Source of the DNA: Clostridium sp. Marseille-P299
Lineage (GTDB): Bacteria > Bacillota > Clostridia > Lachnospirales > Lachnospiraceae
DNA: 64,000 nucleotides
Reading direction: 5' to 3'
NCBI RefSeq assembly: GCF_900078195.1
Contig: NZ_FJVE01000007.1
Location: 744,001 to 808,000 of the forward strand
Under the pieces are notes generated by a model. The model had not been told where the DNA came from, ran no database searches, and worked only from the letters and a program-made list of their open reading frames with translations. The translations under genes and the position numbers were made by a program. Shown here in pieces: positions 17,039-25,542 of the stretch. Numbering within the stretch: the first letter of the stretch is position 1; every line of letters starts with the position of its first letter.

Positions 17039-17385
17039 TGAATTTTTGGGAAAAAGTTACTGGAAATGATATGACTAAAGAATATAAAGCTTTTGAAGCT
17101 AGAGCCAAAAAGTTACCAGTGGATTTTCAAGAGGCATGGGAACAAATTAAGAATAACCTCTGGCAACACTCGGATTTCACCGGTCGCAATCTAATGCCAA
17201 TTCTAGATAGTGTACTTGGAATGCTTGAGGAAACGGCTGTGAATGGGCAGGATGTAACAGCAGTATTAGGGAATAATATCAAAGAATTTTGTTCAGCATT
17301 GGTTGGTGAAGAAGGGGCAAATTCTTTTCGAGATAAGTGGCGTAAGCAACTTAACAATAATATAGCCAAAAAACTAGGAAGATAG
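17038..17385 (+). CDS. DUF1048 domain-containing protein (first copy)
   Basis: A 115-residue soluble helical protein of the DUF1048 family. The signature EYKAFEARAKKLPVDFQEAWEQIKNNLWQ is followed by LDSVLGMLEETAVNGQDVTAVLG and a C-terminal FCSALVGEE segment. The gene overlaps the PadR stop by one base. A second, shorter DUF1048 gene follows after 9 bases. Both end with the same layout (VT.VLG/V..FC..L), showing they are tandem paralogues that diverged after duplication. Function is unknown; expression is presumably repressed by the PadR protein. Confidence 0.85.
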   Translation: MNFWEKVTGNDMTKEYKAFEARAKKLPVDFQEAWEQIKNNLWQHSDFTGRNLMPILDSVLGMLEETAVNGQDVTAVLGNNIKEFCSALVGEEGANSFRDKWRKQLNNNIAKKLGR

Positions 17386-17394
17386 GAGGATAAA

Positions 17395-17661
17395 ATGGGA
17401 CTAAAAGATGTAATTGAAGGTAAAAAAGAATGGAGAGCCCACGTAGCACGTGTTAAAGAGCTTCCCAAAGACTATCAGATCGTCTATCATGAGATTCAAA
17501 AATATCTTTATAAAGTAGGACCTGTTGAGCTATCAGATGGAATCGATTTGCTTTCGGGTATCATAGATCTTTTTGAAGAGGGTGCAGCACGTGGGAAAGC
17601 TGTGCTAGAAGTGACTGGTAGTGATGTAGCGGCTTTCTGTGACGAACTTATCAAAGATTAA
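17395..17661 (+). CDS. DUF1048 domain-containing protein (second copy)
   Basis: An 88-residue paralogue of the preceding protein. It aligns through EWRAHVARVKELPKDYQIVYHEIQKYLY, then LLSGIIDLFEEGAARGKAVLEVTGSDVAAFCDEL. It begins 9 bases after the first copy, with GGAGG directly upstream. It lacks the C-terminal extension of the first copy, and no transporter follows, unlike some PadR operons. Role unknown; probably coexpressed with the first copy. Confidence 0.85.
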   Translation: MGLKDVIEGKKEWRAHVARVKELPKDYQIVYHEIQKYLYKVGPVELSDGIDLLSGIIDLFEEGAARGKAVLEVTGSDVAAFCDELIKD

Positions 17662-17900
17662 AAAACTTATGCTGACCTCAATCATGAATCTGTTCACCAA
17701 AAAAATAAGACTATGAAAAGGCTATAAATAAATAAGAGTAAATGGGGCGGTAGTGTGCGTAAACATGAGTGGATATATGCCTGGTATGTGGTAATAAACA
17801 AGGGGAAAGATATATGATGGTACGTTGATTTAGAACTTACTATTTTGTCCAAGGTATAAACTGAAACTAAAACAATAAAAAACATAATATATCGGTTATT

Positions 17901-17968
17901 AAAGAGCCAGACGCTAAGAAGTAGAGTTGATAACATGTGAGTTAATCACAGTTGTCGGCTCTTTTTTT
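17901..17968 (+). terminator. Probable terminator in the gap before the EAL gene
   Basis: AAAGAGCC (17901-17908) pairs with GGCTCTTT (17957-17964), with GAC/GTC continuing the stem, followed by a T-run; the long interior can form a further small hairpin. The rest of the 17662-18180 gap is AT-rich sequence without a supportable gene. Confidence 0.6.
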
Positions 17969-18180
17969 GAAAGGTTCATATTGGTCATTTGTTTTCTATA
18001 TCCCAATATAAAAAGATAATGAATTTACATATCCTTTTATCGTATAATCCAGTTTTAATGTCGTTTGGTACTATAACGGTGCTGTTTAAGCAAAAAAAGA
18101 TTATATATTACGTATCCTATGTATATTATATATATAAAACTGTCAAAAAAATTAAGATATTATTTCATGGGGATATAAAT

Positions 18181-18927
18181 ATGAATGAGATTAAAAATTT
18201 AGATAAATATTTAGTATATCAGCCAAAAGTTGATTTGAATACATTGGAAATAGTAGGTTTAGAGGCTTTAATAAGATTTTTAGATCCTATGTCTCAAAAT
18301 ATATTAAATACTGAAGAAATTATTAGCTCAATAACATCTATAGATGAAATGATAGGATTAACTAGTGAAGTATTTGATAGAGTTATTTTGGATCTTGAAA
18401 AACTGGAGGATCTGAATTGTAAAGTAACTGTATCTATAAACATGTCCTCAAAAGAATTATGTAATATAAATGTGGAACGATTTTTAGAAAAAAAGCTAAG
18501 TAAATGTAAAAAATATTTTAATAGATTAGAAATCGAAATAACTGAGAAGCATGAAATCAAAGATAGTGAAATAATGCGGGAAAGGATTTCTTTATTGAAA
18601 AAGTGGGGAATTAACATATCCATTGATGATTTGGGATCAGAGTTTAATCAAAGTGATATGTTAGAAGAGTATCGTGTTGATATAGTTAAGGTAGATAAAA
18701 GTATGGTAAAGAATTTTAACCTTAAGAAAGATGAAATAAATTATATAGTTAATACGTGTAAAGAAAAAAATATAAAGTTATTAATTGAGGGAATTGAGTC
18801 AAAAGAAGATTTTAAAAGATTCTTAGAATTAGGATTTGATTTTGGTCAAGGGTATTATTTTTATAAACCAATGAAATTAGAAGAAATACTAGAAAAAACA
18901 AATTTATTAAAAAGCTATCCAAATTAA
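18181..18927 (+). CDS. Stand-alone EAL domain protein (putative c-di-GMP phosphodiesterase)
   Basis: A 248-residue protein made of an EAL domain only. The catalytic core is largely present: EALIRF near residue 28, INMSSKEL, LEIEITEKHEI, SIDDLG, DIVKVDKSMV with the catalytic Lys, LLIEGIES and FGQGYYFYKP. Loop 6, normally DDFGTGYSS, reads DDLGSEFNQ, so both Asp remain but the dimerisation loop is altered; activity is plausible, not certain. The ATG at 18181 is used because it begins the domain and has a GGGGAT site upstream. It precedes, on the same strand, an AgrA/AgrC-like pair 63 bases away, suggesting joint expression. Codon use is extremely AT-rich. Confidence 0.82.
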   Translation: MNEIKNLDKYLVYQPKVDLNTLEIVGLEALIRFLDPMSQNILNTEEIISSITSIDEMIGLTSEVFDRVILDLEKLEDLNCKVTVSINMSSKELCNINVERFLEKKLSKCKKYFNRLEIEITEKHEIKDSEIMRERISLLKKWGINISIDDLGSEFNQSDMLEEYRVDIVKVDKSMVKNFNLKKDEINYIVNTCKEKNIKLLIEGIESKEDFKRFLELGFDFGQGYYFYKPMKLEEILEKTNLLKSYPN

Positions 18928-18990
18928 CAATATATCTTTGTATAATATCATTAAAGAGATTATTTATAAAGTTTTTTTGGAGAGGTATCG

Positions 18991-19719
18991 ATGTTAAATA
19001 TTTGTTTATGTGATGATGATGTAAATGATTTAAATTGCTATTCAAATAGAATAAGTGAATTATTAGAGGAACATAATTACGCATTTAAAATTATAACTTA
19101 TAGAAGTGGTGAAAGTTTAATTTTTGAACTGGAAGATAATCCTGATAAATTTGATATAATAATTATGGATATTATATTGGAAAGTATTAATGGTATTGAA
19201 ACAACAAAAATATTAAGAGACTATGGATATAATGGAATTATAATATTTTTGACTTCAAGTAAGGAATTTGCATTAGATTCATTTAGAGTGGAACCCTTAA
19301 ATTATATATTGAAGACGGATAGTGTTGATAGATTTAATAATATATTTTTAAAAGCTGCTGAGCAAGTTTATAAAAAAACGAATAAGAATATAATCGTTTT
19401 ATCCAAGCCTCAAAGTAAAGTTATTAATTTAGATACTATCATTTATATGGAAAGTTTAAATAAAAAAGTTATATTGCATAAAATAACAGGAGATTTCGAC
19501 GAAGTAAATTGTGTTTTTAAAGATATGTATGAAAAAGTTAGAGAGCAAGGGTTTATTCGTTGTCATAAGTCATATATAGTAAATATGAAATATGTACAGA
19601 CATTTAATAAGTTAGAGTGCAAACTGCAAAGAGATTTTATTATACCAATAGGTAGAAAATATTCAAAAGATTTCAGACGTATGTTCATAGAAAATGAATT
19701 TGACAATATTATGATTTAA
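18991..19719 (+). CDS. LytTR response regulator (AgrA-like)
   Basis: A 242-residue response regulator. The receiver domain has the acidic cluster CDDDVND at the N-terminus, phosphoacceptor Asp60 in IIMDIILE, and the conserved Lys in LKTDSV. A LytTR DNA-binding domain occupies about 138-238 (HKITGDFDEVNC... GFIRCHKSYIVNMKYVQTF). It is followed after 18 bases by its likely sensor kinase. GGAGAGG precedes the ATG. AgrA-type regulators activate peptide-quorum or virulence-type promoters; no agrD or agrB gene is visible in the vicinity, so the input signal is unknown. Confidence 0.9.
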   Translation: MLNICLCDDDVNDLNCYSNRISELLEEHNYAFKIITYRSGESLIFELEDNPDKFDIIIMDIILESINGIETTKILRDYGYNGIIIFLTSSKEFALDSFRVEPLNYILKTDSVDRFNNIFLKAAEQVYKKTNKNIIVLSKPQSKVINLDTIIYMESLNKKVILHKITGDFDEVNCVFKDMYEKVREQGFIRCHKSYIVNMKYVQTFNKLECKLQRDFIIPIGRKYSKDFRRMFIENEFDNIMI

Positions 19720-19737
19720 AATGGAGTGAACATTACT

Positions 19738-21081
19738 ATGAAATTAATTATTAGTGAAATATTAGCTTTTCTATCTATATATACGTATAATTTATTTTTG
19801 ATATATTTTTATGGAAAAGTAGTTGGATTTAAATTAAACAAGATAATATCACTTGTATTTTTCCCAATAATTATTACAACAGTTACTTTTAGTATGATAG
19901 TAAATTTAGTTTTTTTACCTATAGTATATATAATAAATTTTCTAGTATATATGTTAGTATTTAATTTAGTTTTTGATAAAACCCTAGGGCCTATTTATAT
20001 ACTAAGCATATGTCCAATTTTTCAAATAATTATTTTAAGAGATGTTATCATTGGGTTAACTGCATTGGTGCATGGAAATAGTATGTTTATAATAGTTCAA
20101 GATTATAATATATATATTTTTACATGTACTTTTTCAATGATAATAATTACGATTTTAGGATTGATATTTGATAAAGAAATTTATGTTACTAAAGTTAGAA
20201 TGCTATTATTATACAGAAAAAAGTTGGGGTTAAATGTATTAACCGTTACAAGTTTAGTAGTTATATTATTAAATTCTAATTATACATACTATTATTCAGG
20301 GAATATACATTCAACAACTCCGATAATGCTGGCAAATAGAATTTGCATCTATGTTTGTTTTCACTTTGCTATTGGTATGAGTACCAAAATAATAAGATGG
20401 GTAGAGGAAGAGGTACTTTATAAAACTAACTTACTAAATCTAGAATATAATGAAAATTTAAATAAAAAGGTAGAGGAGTACTCGAACTTATTAAGTATGT
20501 ACAATCATGATTTTAAAAACATATTGTACAATATTAGGGATTCCATTGAAATAGGAGATACGGAAAAGGCGAAAGAAATTATATTGGAATTTGATGAAAA
20601 TATACATGAACTTACAAACTATAATAAACGATTATCAAATAATTCATTGGTAAATGCTTTACTTAATAGGCTATATACAGAATGTAATGCTAAGCATATT
20701 TGCTTTGAATCGGATTGCTATATTCCGAATAATCTTAGTATAACAGAACTAGAACTTGTAAATATTTTTAATAATTTATCAAGTAATGCAATAGAAGCCT
20801 GCATTAAGCAAAATAGTAATGAAAAAAGATGGGTAAGTTTTAAAAGTTACGTTAAGGATAATAATTTAATTATATATCAATGCAATTCGTTTAATGGGAA
20901 TATAAAATTTAGAAATGATAAGTTAATGACAACGAAAGAAGATAAAAAGCGTCATGGTATAGGCGTAGAAAGTATAAAACATATCGTTTATAAAGCGAAT
21001 GGCATAGCTCTTACAAAAGTAGATAAAGAAAATAGAGAGTTTAAATTTCTAATAAAAATCCCTTTAACAATACAGGAATAA
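19738..21081 (+). CDS. AgrC-like sensor histidine kinase (GHKL type)
   Basis: A 447-residue membrane kinase. About six to seven hydrophobic segments fill residues 1-215. The H-box is the AgrC-type YNHDFKNILYNI (about 255-267), followed by the GHKL ATPase with N-box NIFNNLSSNAIEAC and glycine motif KRHGIGVESI. The ATG at 19738 follows GGAG at 11 bases; an upstream GTG (19726) lies within that site. It forms a two-component pair with the preceding LytTR regulator. The absence of a nearby autoinducer peptide or AgrB processing protease means it may sense something else or a peptide encoded elsewhere. Composition is strikingly AT-rich (ATA isoleucine codons), like the two genes before it. Confidence 0.9.
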   Translation: MKLIISEILAFLSIYTYNLFLIYFYGKVVGFKLNKIISLVFFPIIITTVTFSMIVNLVFLPIVYIINFLVYMLVFNLVFDKTLGPIYILSICPIFQIIILRDVIIGLTALVHGNSMFIIVQDYNIYIFTCTFSMIIITILGLIFDKEIYVTKVRMLLLYRKKLGLNVLTVTSLVVILLNSNYTYYYSGNIHSTTPIMLANRICIYVCFHFAIGMSTKIIRWVEEEVLYKTNLLNLEYNENLNKKVEEYSNLLSMYNHDFKNILYNIRDSIEIGDTEKAKEIILEFDENIHELTNYNKRLSNNSLVNALLNRLYTECNAKHICFESDCYIPNNLSITELELVNIFNNLSSNAIEACIKQNSNEKRWVSFKSYVKDNNLIIYQCNSFNGNIKFRNDKLMTTKEDKKRHGIGVESIKHIVYKANGIALTKVDKENREFKFLIKIPLTIQE

Positions 21082-21082
21082 G

Positions 21083-21125
21083 TAAAAGTGTTTTTTATAT
21101 AAAAGGGTGAAGCACTTTTATTTGC
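21083..21125 (+). terminator. Terminator of the EAL/Agr-like block
   Basis: TAAAAGTG pairs with CACTTTTA around a long loop and is followed by a T-rich stretch, just two bases after the kinase stop. Confidence 0.55.
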
Positions 21126-21182
21126 TTTTTATTCAAAATCCAAAAAATAGAAGGCTGTAAGAGTGCAGAACATAAGAGATAA

Positions 21183-21231
21183 CCGAGAGTTAGAATAGTT
21201 CAAAAGAATGATTTCTACTCTCGGATTTTTT
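21183..21231 (+). terminator. Second intrinsic terminator downstream of the kinase
   Basis: CCGAGAGT-TAGAA pairs with TTTCTA-CTCTCGG (ending 21224) and continues into ATTTTTTGATTTTT. It backs up the terminator at 21083. The rest of the gap to 21478 contains only the MATE promoter region. Confidence 0.8.
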
Positions 21232-21478
21232 GATTTTTATACTAGAAACTTGATGAGGTTACGATACTTTATTATAGGGGTGAAATGAAAAGTTTTTTCA
21301 ATGTTTCTAATAATTAGTTAAATATCTTTAGACTATCAGTGAATAGGTTATTATGAGTTACAAGAAATAAAAACTCGAGAAACTAAATATAGCTGATAAA
21401 TACAAAAAAGAACAAAATTAATGCCTTGTTTTCATATTTTGAAATGATTACTATGGAATAATAAAGGAGAGTAATTAT

Positions 21479-22894
21479 ATGCAGTTAAATATGAAACATA
21501 AAATAAAGTTTTTGAAGCAGGGCTCAAAGGTTGATCTTTATTTAGAACGAAAATATGGCAGTACGCAGTTTACATATAAAACGATTTTTGCTATGTTAAT
21601 ACCACTTATTTTGGACCATTTCTTTATCAATGTGATTAATTTACTAACAACTGCTATGATTAGTTCTTCTAGTCAAGAATCTGTTTCAGCAGTCAGTATA
21701 ATATCTCCCGTGTCTATGATCATGTGGGCTATTTTTAGTGCAATTTCGGTGGGCGGTACCGTAGTTGTGGCACAGTATAAAGGTAGTGGTGATGAAACCA
21801 AAATCCGAAATGCTGCGGGGCAGGTTATGATGGCTACATTTTTAGTGGCGATTGTTTCATGCGTAATACTTATAGCATGCTCTGATGTACTGGTAAATCG
21901 TATGTTTGGAGCGGCTGATCCGGTTGTCATTCAGAAAGCACGTAGTTATCTTATTGGTGTAGCGATATCTCAGATTTTTCTTTCAATTTATATGGGAGCA
22001 TTTGCTGCATTTCGCGGTATGGGCGCCACAAAGATATGTTTAAAGTTAACGATAATTATTAATGTGATACATTTGTTTGCAAGTATGTTGTTTATTAATG
22101 TGATGCATCTCGATATCTTAGGAACAACACTGTCACTTAACATAGCACGACTCATTGGAAGTGTAGTTGCAGTTTGGTTACTAATGTATCCTAAGAGTAT
22201 ATTACGGATTTATCCTAAGAATATCTTTAAAATTGATAGACTGATTTTAAAATCAATATTTAAGATTGGAATTCCATTTGCACTTGAGCAGGTCTTATTT
22301 AATGCTGGGAGTATGATTGTGCAAACCTATATTGTGCATCTTGGAACAATATACATAGCAGCAAATGCCATTGCGAATTCAGCATTTACTATTCTTTATT
22401 CGGCAGGTCTTGCTGTGGGAACTTTAGCGACAACCATTGTAGGGCAGTGTATCGGGGCGGATGACAAGGATTTGGCGAGACAATATGGTAAAAAAATGGT
22501 CCGACTGGGAACAGCAATGTCTTTAGTTTCGATTGCCTTACTATTTCCGTTGATGCCAATCATTTTAAATTTGTATCAAGCACCAGCAGAAACACTTTCT
22601 TTAATTTACAAATTACTACTCATTGCTATAATCCCTATGCCGTTTTTTTGGTCAACTTCCTATGTGATGCCAAATGTACTTCGTTCCGCTGGGGATGCAA
22701 CGTTTAGTTCCATTGTTTCACTGATTACTATGTGGATTATTCGTGTTGGACTTGGATATATATTTGCAATAATATTTGGTTTAGGCGTGTATGGACTTTG
22801 GATCTGCTTGGGAATTGAATGGGCGGTACGTACTTTGGTTTTTTATTTACGATATCAATCAGATAAATGGTTGTCTAAGGGTGCGATGAAATAA
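21479..22894 (+). CDS. MATE family efflux transporter (first)
   Basis: A 471-residue multidrug and toxin extrusion protein with the expected 12 transmembrane helices in two six-helix halves. Typical features include the first-helix MLIPLILDHFFINVINLLTTAMIS and the matching second-half start FKIGIPFALEQVLFNAGSMIVQ. Members use Na+ or H+ gradients to export cationic drugs or metabolites. AAAGGAGAG precedes the ATG. It is monocistronic, flanked by terminators. The substrate is unknown. Confidence 0.9.
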   Translation: MQLNMKHKIKFLKQGSKVDLYLERKYGSTQFTYKTIFAMLIPLILDHFFINVINLLTTAMISSSSQESVSAVSIISPVSMIMWAIFSAISVGGTVVVAQYKGSGDETKIRNAAGQVMMATFLVAIVSCVILIACSDVLVNRMFGAADPVVIQKARSYLIGVAISQIFLSIYMGAFAAFRGMGATKICLKLTIIINVIHLFASMLFINVMHLDILGTTLSLNIARLIGSVVAVWLLMYPKSILRIYPKNIFKIDRLILKSIFKIGIPFALEQVLFNAGSMIVQTYIVHLGTIYIAANAIANSAFTILYSAGLAVGTLATTIVGQCIGADDKDLARQYGKKMVRLGTAMSLVSIALLFPLMPIILNLYQAPAETLSLIYKLLLIAIIPMPFFWSTSYVMPNVLRSAGDATFSSIVSLITMWIIRVGLGYIFAIIFGLGVYGLWICLGIEWAVRTLVFYLRYQSDKWLSKGAMK

Positions 22895-22932
22895 AAAGAA
22901 GCGGATATGTAATAAAAAGAAGTGAATATGTA
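22891..22932 (+). repeat. Two-copy 21-bp direct repeat at the MATE stop codon
   Basis: Positions 22891-22911 and 22912-22932 are tandem copies differing at two bases (GCGGATATG versus GTGAATATG within the unit). The first copy contains the MATE stop codon. It is probably a recent slippage duplication. Confidence 0.8.
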
Positions 22933-22940
22933 ATAATGAA

Positions 22941-22982
22941 AAGCCCACAGGCTCTAGAATGAACCTGTGGGTTTGATTTTTA
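22941..22982 (+). terminator. Intrinsic terminator of the first MATE gene
   Basis: CCCACAGGCTC pairs with GAACCTGTGGG around a 6-base loop and is followed by TTTGATTTTT. Confidence 0.85.
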
Positions 22983-23053
22983 AAATGGTTTAGTATTGAT
23001 ATAAAACATTATACAATTTTAAGTATTTGCTATTCCTACTCGATAGTACTATT

Positions 23054-23596
23054 CTATATCTCGGTAATAGGTAATAATATGCCGTTTTTAGAAACAAATG
23101 TCTCAGTACATCGACTTTGGTCAAAACAGCAAGGTCTTTTTTTGCCAGCGCTAAGCATCGAACAAGCAGTCTCAATTCTTTTTTGGCGTGTCGCTGTATT
23201 GTTGGTAAATCGTATCCAACGAATCCATTCCCACCGTGCTTTTGTTGTGATTTTATTCCATTGATTCAGTAAATCAGAATTAACTAATGAATTATTTAAA
23301 TCAGAAGGTACTTCTGGTTCAAGCCAAATCTTCATGGGTTCAACAATCAATGTTACTGTATCACCAACATTAGCATGTGCTTCCTTTGATAGAGTATCAC
23401 TCACTCTAAACCAATGGCTTCCCATACCGTCTGGCTCAAGAGGAGCTTCAAAATAGATATTATTCATTGTTCCTTTCACCATCACCATTCCTCTGGATGG
23501 AAGTTCATCACTTGATTGTTTTGGAAATTTCAGTATACGCCATGTGTTTATTTCATAAATTTTGGTTTCAAAACAGATTTTTTCTATAATGATCAC
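23054..23596 (-). CDS. YdeI/OmpD-associated (DUF1905) family protein
   Basis: A 180-residue protein. Residues about 10-95 form the DUF1905 beta-barrel-like domain (WRILKFPKQSSDELPSRGMVMVKGTMN... HANVGDTVTLIVEPMKIWLEPEVPSDL). Residues 100-165 form the YdeI/OmdA helical domain with the family pattern LLNQWNKITTKARWEWIRWIRFTNNTATRQKRIETACSMLSAGKKRPCCFD. YdeI-type proteins have been linked to envelope or antimicrobial-peptide stress, but mechanism is unclear. The start is a GTG lying within the AGGAGTG purine block, so the true start may be slightly downstream at a rare codon; the N-terminus is uncertain. Confidence 0.8.
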   Translation of the reverse strand: MIIIEKICFETKIYEINTWRILKFPKQSSDELPSRGMVMVKGTMNNIYFEAPLEPDGMGSHWFRVSDTLSKEAHANVGDTVTLIVEPMKIWLEPEVPSDLNNSLVNSDLLNQWNKITTKARWEWIRWIRFTNNTATRQKRIETACSMLSAGKKRPCCFDQSRCTETFVSKNGILLPITEI

Positions 23597-23717
23597 TCCT
23601 TTTTGGGTGTATATGAGATTTTTGAGTCATTTAGTACTATAAATAGATTATAAACAATAATTATCAAATGTAAAAGGTGTAAAAATGGAAGACTAATGGT
23701 TGTAGTTGCTCTAAAAA

Positions 23718-23772
23718 TTAAGAGGCTAAGTGTACAGGCCATCATCAAGACCTAAAGACTTAGCCTCTTATA
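23718..23772 (-). terminator. Intrinsic terminator of the AbgT-family gene
   Basis: TAAGAGGCTAAGT pairs with ACTTAGCCTCTTA across a loop of about 27 bases; the A-rich left flank gives a T-run on the minus strand. Confidence 0.75.
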
Positions 23773-23829
23773 GAAAATCAACCTTTGCTACGTTTTAGAA
23801 AGTAGAAATATCTTTCCAACAAAGTTATC

Positions 23830-25377
23830 TTAAAAACCAAGAGGAATACCTAACCATATAAAAGCTAACAGTAATATTGTCCATGAAATCAAGAATAAAA
23901 TGGAGTACGGAAACATTGTGCTAATTAAGTTACCAATGGTAAAGTCCTTCTTATACTTTTTCATATAAATTAAAATAACACCGGCATAGCTCATTAGCGG
24001 AGTAATAATGTTCGTAGAAGAATCCGCTAAACGGTAAGCTGCTGCAACTACATCAGGAGTCATATTTGGATTTGCCTGATATAGCATTGGTATAAAGATT
24101 GGACCAAGCAACATCCATTTTGAAGTAAGACCACCAACGAATAAATTGATGATGGCAGTTACAAGGATGAAGCCAATAATTAGTAGTATTGGAGATTTTG
24201 CAAGTCCAAACATTTCAAGGACACTTGCTCCAATATAAGTGACATAGGTTCCAAGATTAGTATAAGTTAACAATGCAAGAAAATTATAACTAAAGAAGGT
24301 TAAAACGATAACATAACCCATACTTCCAATTTGTTTTGACATTGCGGAAATTACATCGCTGGATTTTTTAAATGTGCCAATTGCAAAACCATAGAATAAT
24401 CCACTAGCAAGGAAAACAAAGGTAATCAATAAAATGATGTTATCTAGATAAGGTGTTACTTTCGTACCTTCATTATCAATGTATGGTCTTAAAGGACCGA
24501 ATGCAAGAAATACGCAAAATCCAAGTGATAAAACAAAACCTAGTAGCGAAAACCACAAAGCTCTTTTTTCTTCTTTACTAATAGAATACTCTGAGATGTT
24601 AATATCTTCTGGTACAGAATAAGATAACTTTTCAAACTTAGGACGTACAAAGCGATTTGTAATAAATCCTCCTAACAAGACTAGTAAAGCAGTGGATGCT
24701 AACATAAAGAAATAATGCATCGTGAATGGATTTAAATTCTTTCCTAAATAAGAAACAAAAGGAACTCCCTGTGTTGTTGCAAATCCTTGTGCATTGGTAC
24801 CTATAATAACATCAATAACAGTTGCAGGAATCAAGTTTGCACTATAACCAGCAGATACACCTGCAAAAGCAGCAAACATACCAATGAGTGGATTCTTCTT
24901 AATGCCTAAGTATAAAAGACCAGCAAGAGGAATTAAAATAATATATCCTGCATCTGAAGCAATATTACTCATAATACCAAGGAATACCAAAAGATAAGGA
25001 AGAAAACGTTCTGGAATCTTACCTCCAACCTTTCGTATTAAAGCAGAGAAAAGACCCGATTCCTCAGCAATACCGATACCAAACATAACAATTAGTATGG
25101 TTCCAAGGATACCACCTGCGTAGGAGAGCCAGTTAGTTAATATTGCATTATCAAAAATCCATCGGATATTTTCTGCAGTAAACATATTTTTTATTTCATA
25201 GGTGATGGTCCCGCCATCTTTCCCAATGGTTTCAAACGTTGTCCCGCCAAATATTCCAGTCAATATCATTACAATGGCGTATAAGAAAATAAAGATCATT
25301 GCAGGATCTGGTATTTTAGAACCAACCTTTTCAACCCATGAAATTTTTTTGATTTCATTTTCTTTTTGCTTTTTCAT
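23830..25377 (-). CDS. AbgT family transporter
   Basis: A 515-residue integral membrane protein of the AbgT (p-aminobenzoyl-glutamate transporter) family, with about 12-13 transmembrane segments. Family landmarks are the N-terminal VEKVGSKIPDPAMIFIFLYAIVM, the hairpin-containing FLGIMSNIASDAGYIILIPLAGLLY, and the C-terminal GGLTSKWMLLGPIFIPMLYQANPNMTPDVVAAAYRLADSSTNIITPLMSY. Members import aminobenzoyl-glutamate or export sulfonamides using ion gradients; the substrate here is not known. AAAGG precedes the ATG. It is alone between the YdeI-like gene and a divergent ATPase gene. Confidence 0.92.
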   Translation of the reverse strand: MKKQKENEIKKISWVEKVGSKIPDPAMIFIFLYAIVMILTGIFGGTTFETIGKDGGTITYEIKNMFTAENIRWIFDNAILTNWLSYAGGILGTILIVMFGIGIAEESGLFSALIRKVGGKIPERFLPYLLVFLGIMSNIASDAGYIILIPLAGLLYLGIKKNPLIGMFAAFAGVSAGYSANLIPATVIDVIIGTNAQGFATTQGVPFVSYLGKNLNPFTMHYFFMLASTALLVLLGGFITNRFVRPKFEKLSYSVPEDINISEYSISKEEKRALWFSLLGFVLSLGFCVFLAFGPLRPYIDNEGTKVTPYLDNIILLITFVFLASGLFYGFAIGTFKKSSDVISAMSKQIGSMGYVIVLTFFSYNFLALLTYTNLGTYVTYIGASVLEMFGLAKSPILLIIGFILVTAIINLFVGGLTSKWMLLGPIFIPMLYQANPNMTPDVVAAAYRLADSSTNIITPLMSYAGVILIYMKKYKKDFTIGNLISTMFPYSILFLISWTILLLAFIWLGIPLGF

Positions 25378-25542
25378 TAATCATCTACCTTTCATTTATC
25401 CTAGTGTATAGTTTGAATCAAAACTAGGTTTCTTATCAACTCAATATTATTACCAATTTTGTTATTAAATGGAGTTAATGTATACTTAAAACAAAAAGTT
25501 GGCAATATATTAAATCATAGTAATGAAATGAGGAGAGATTCG

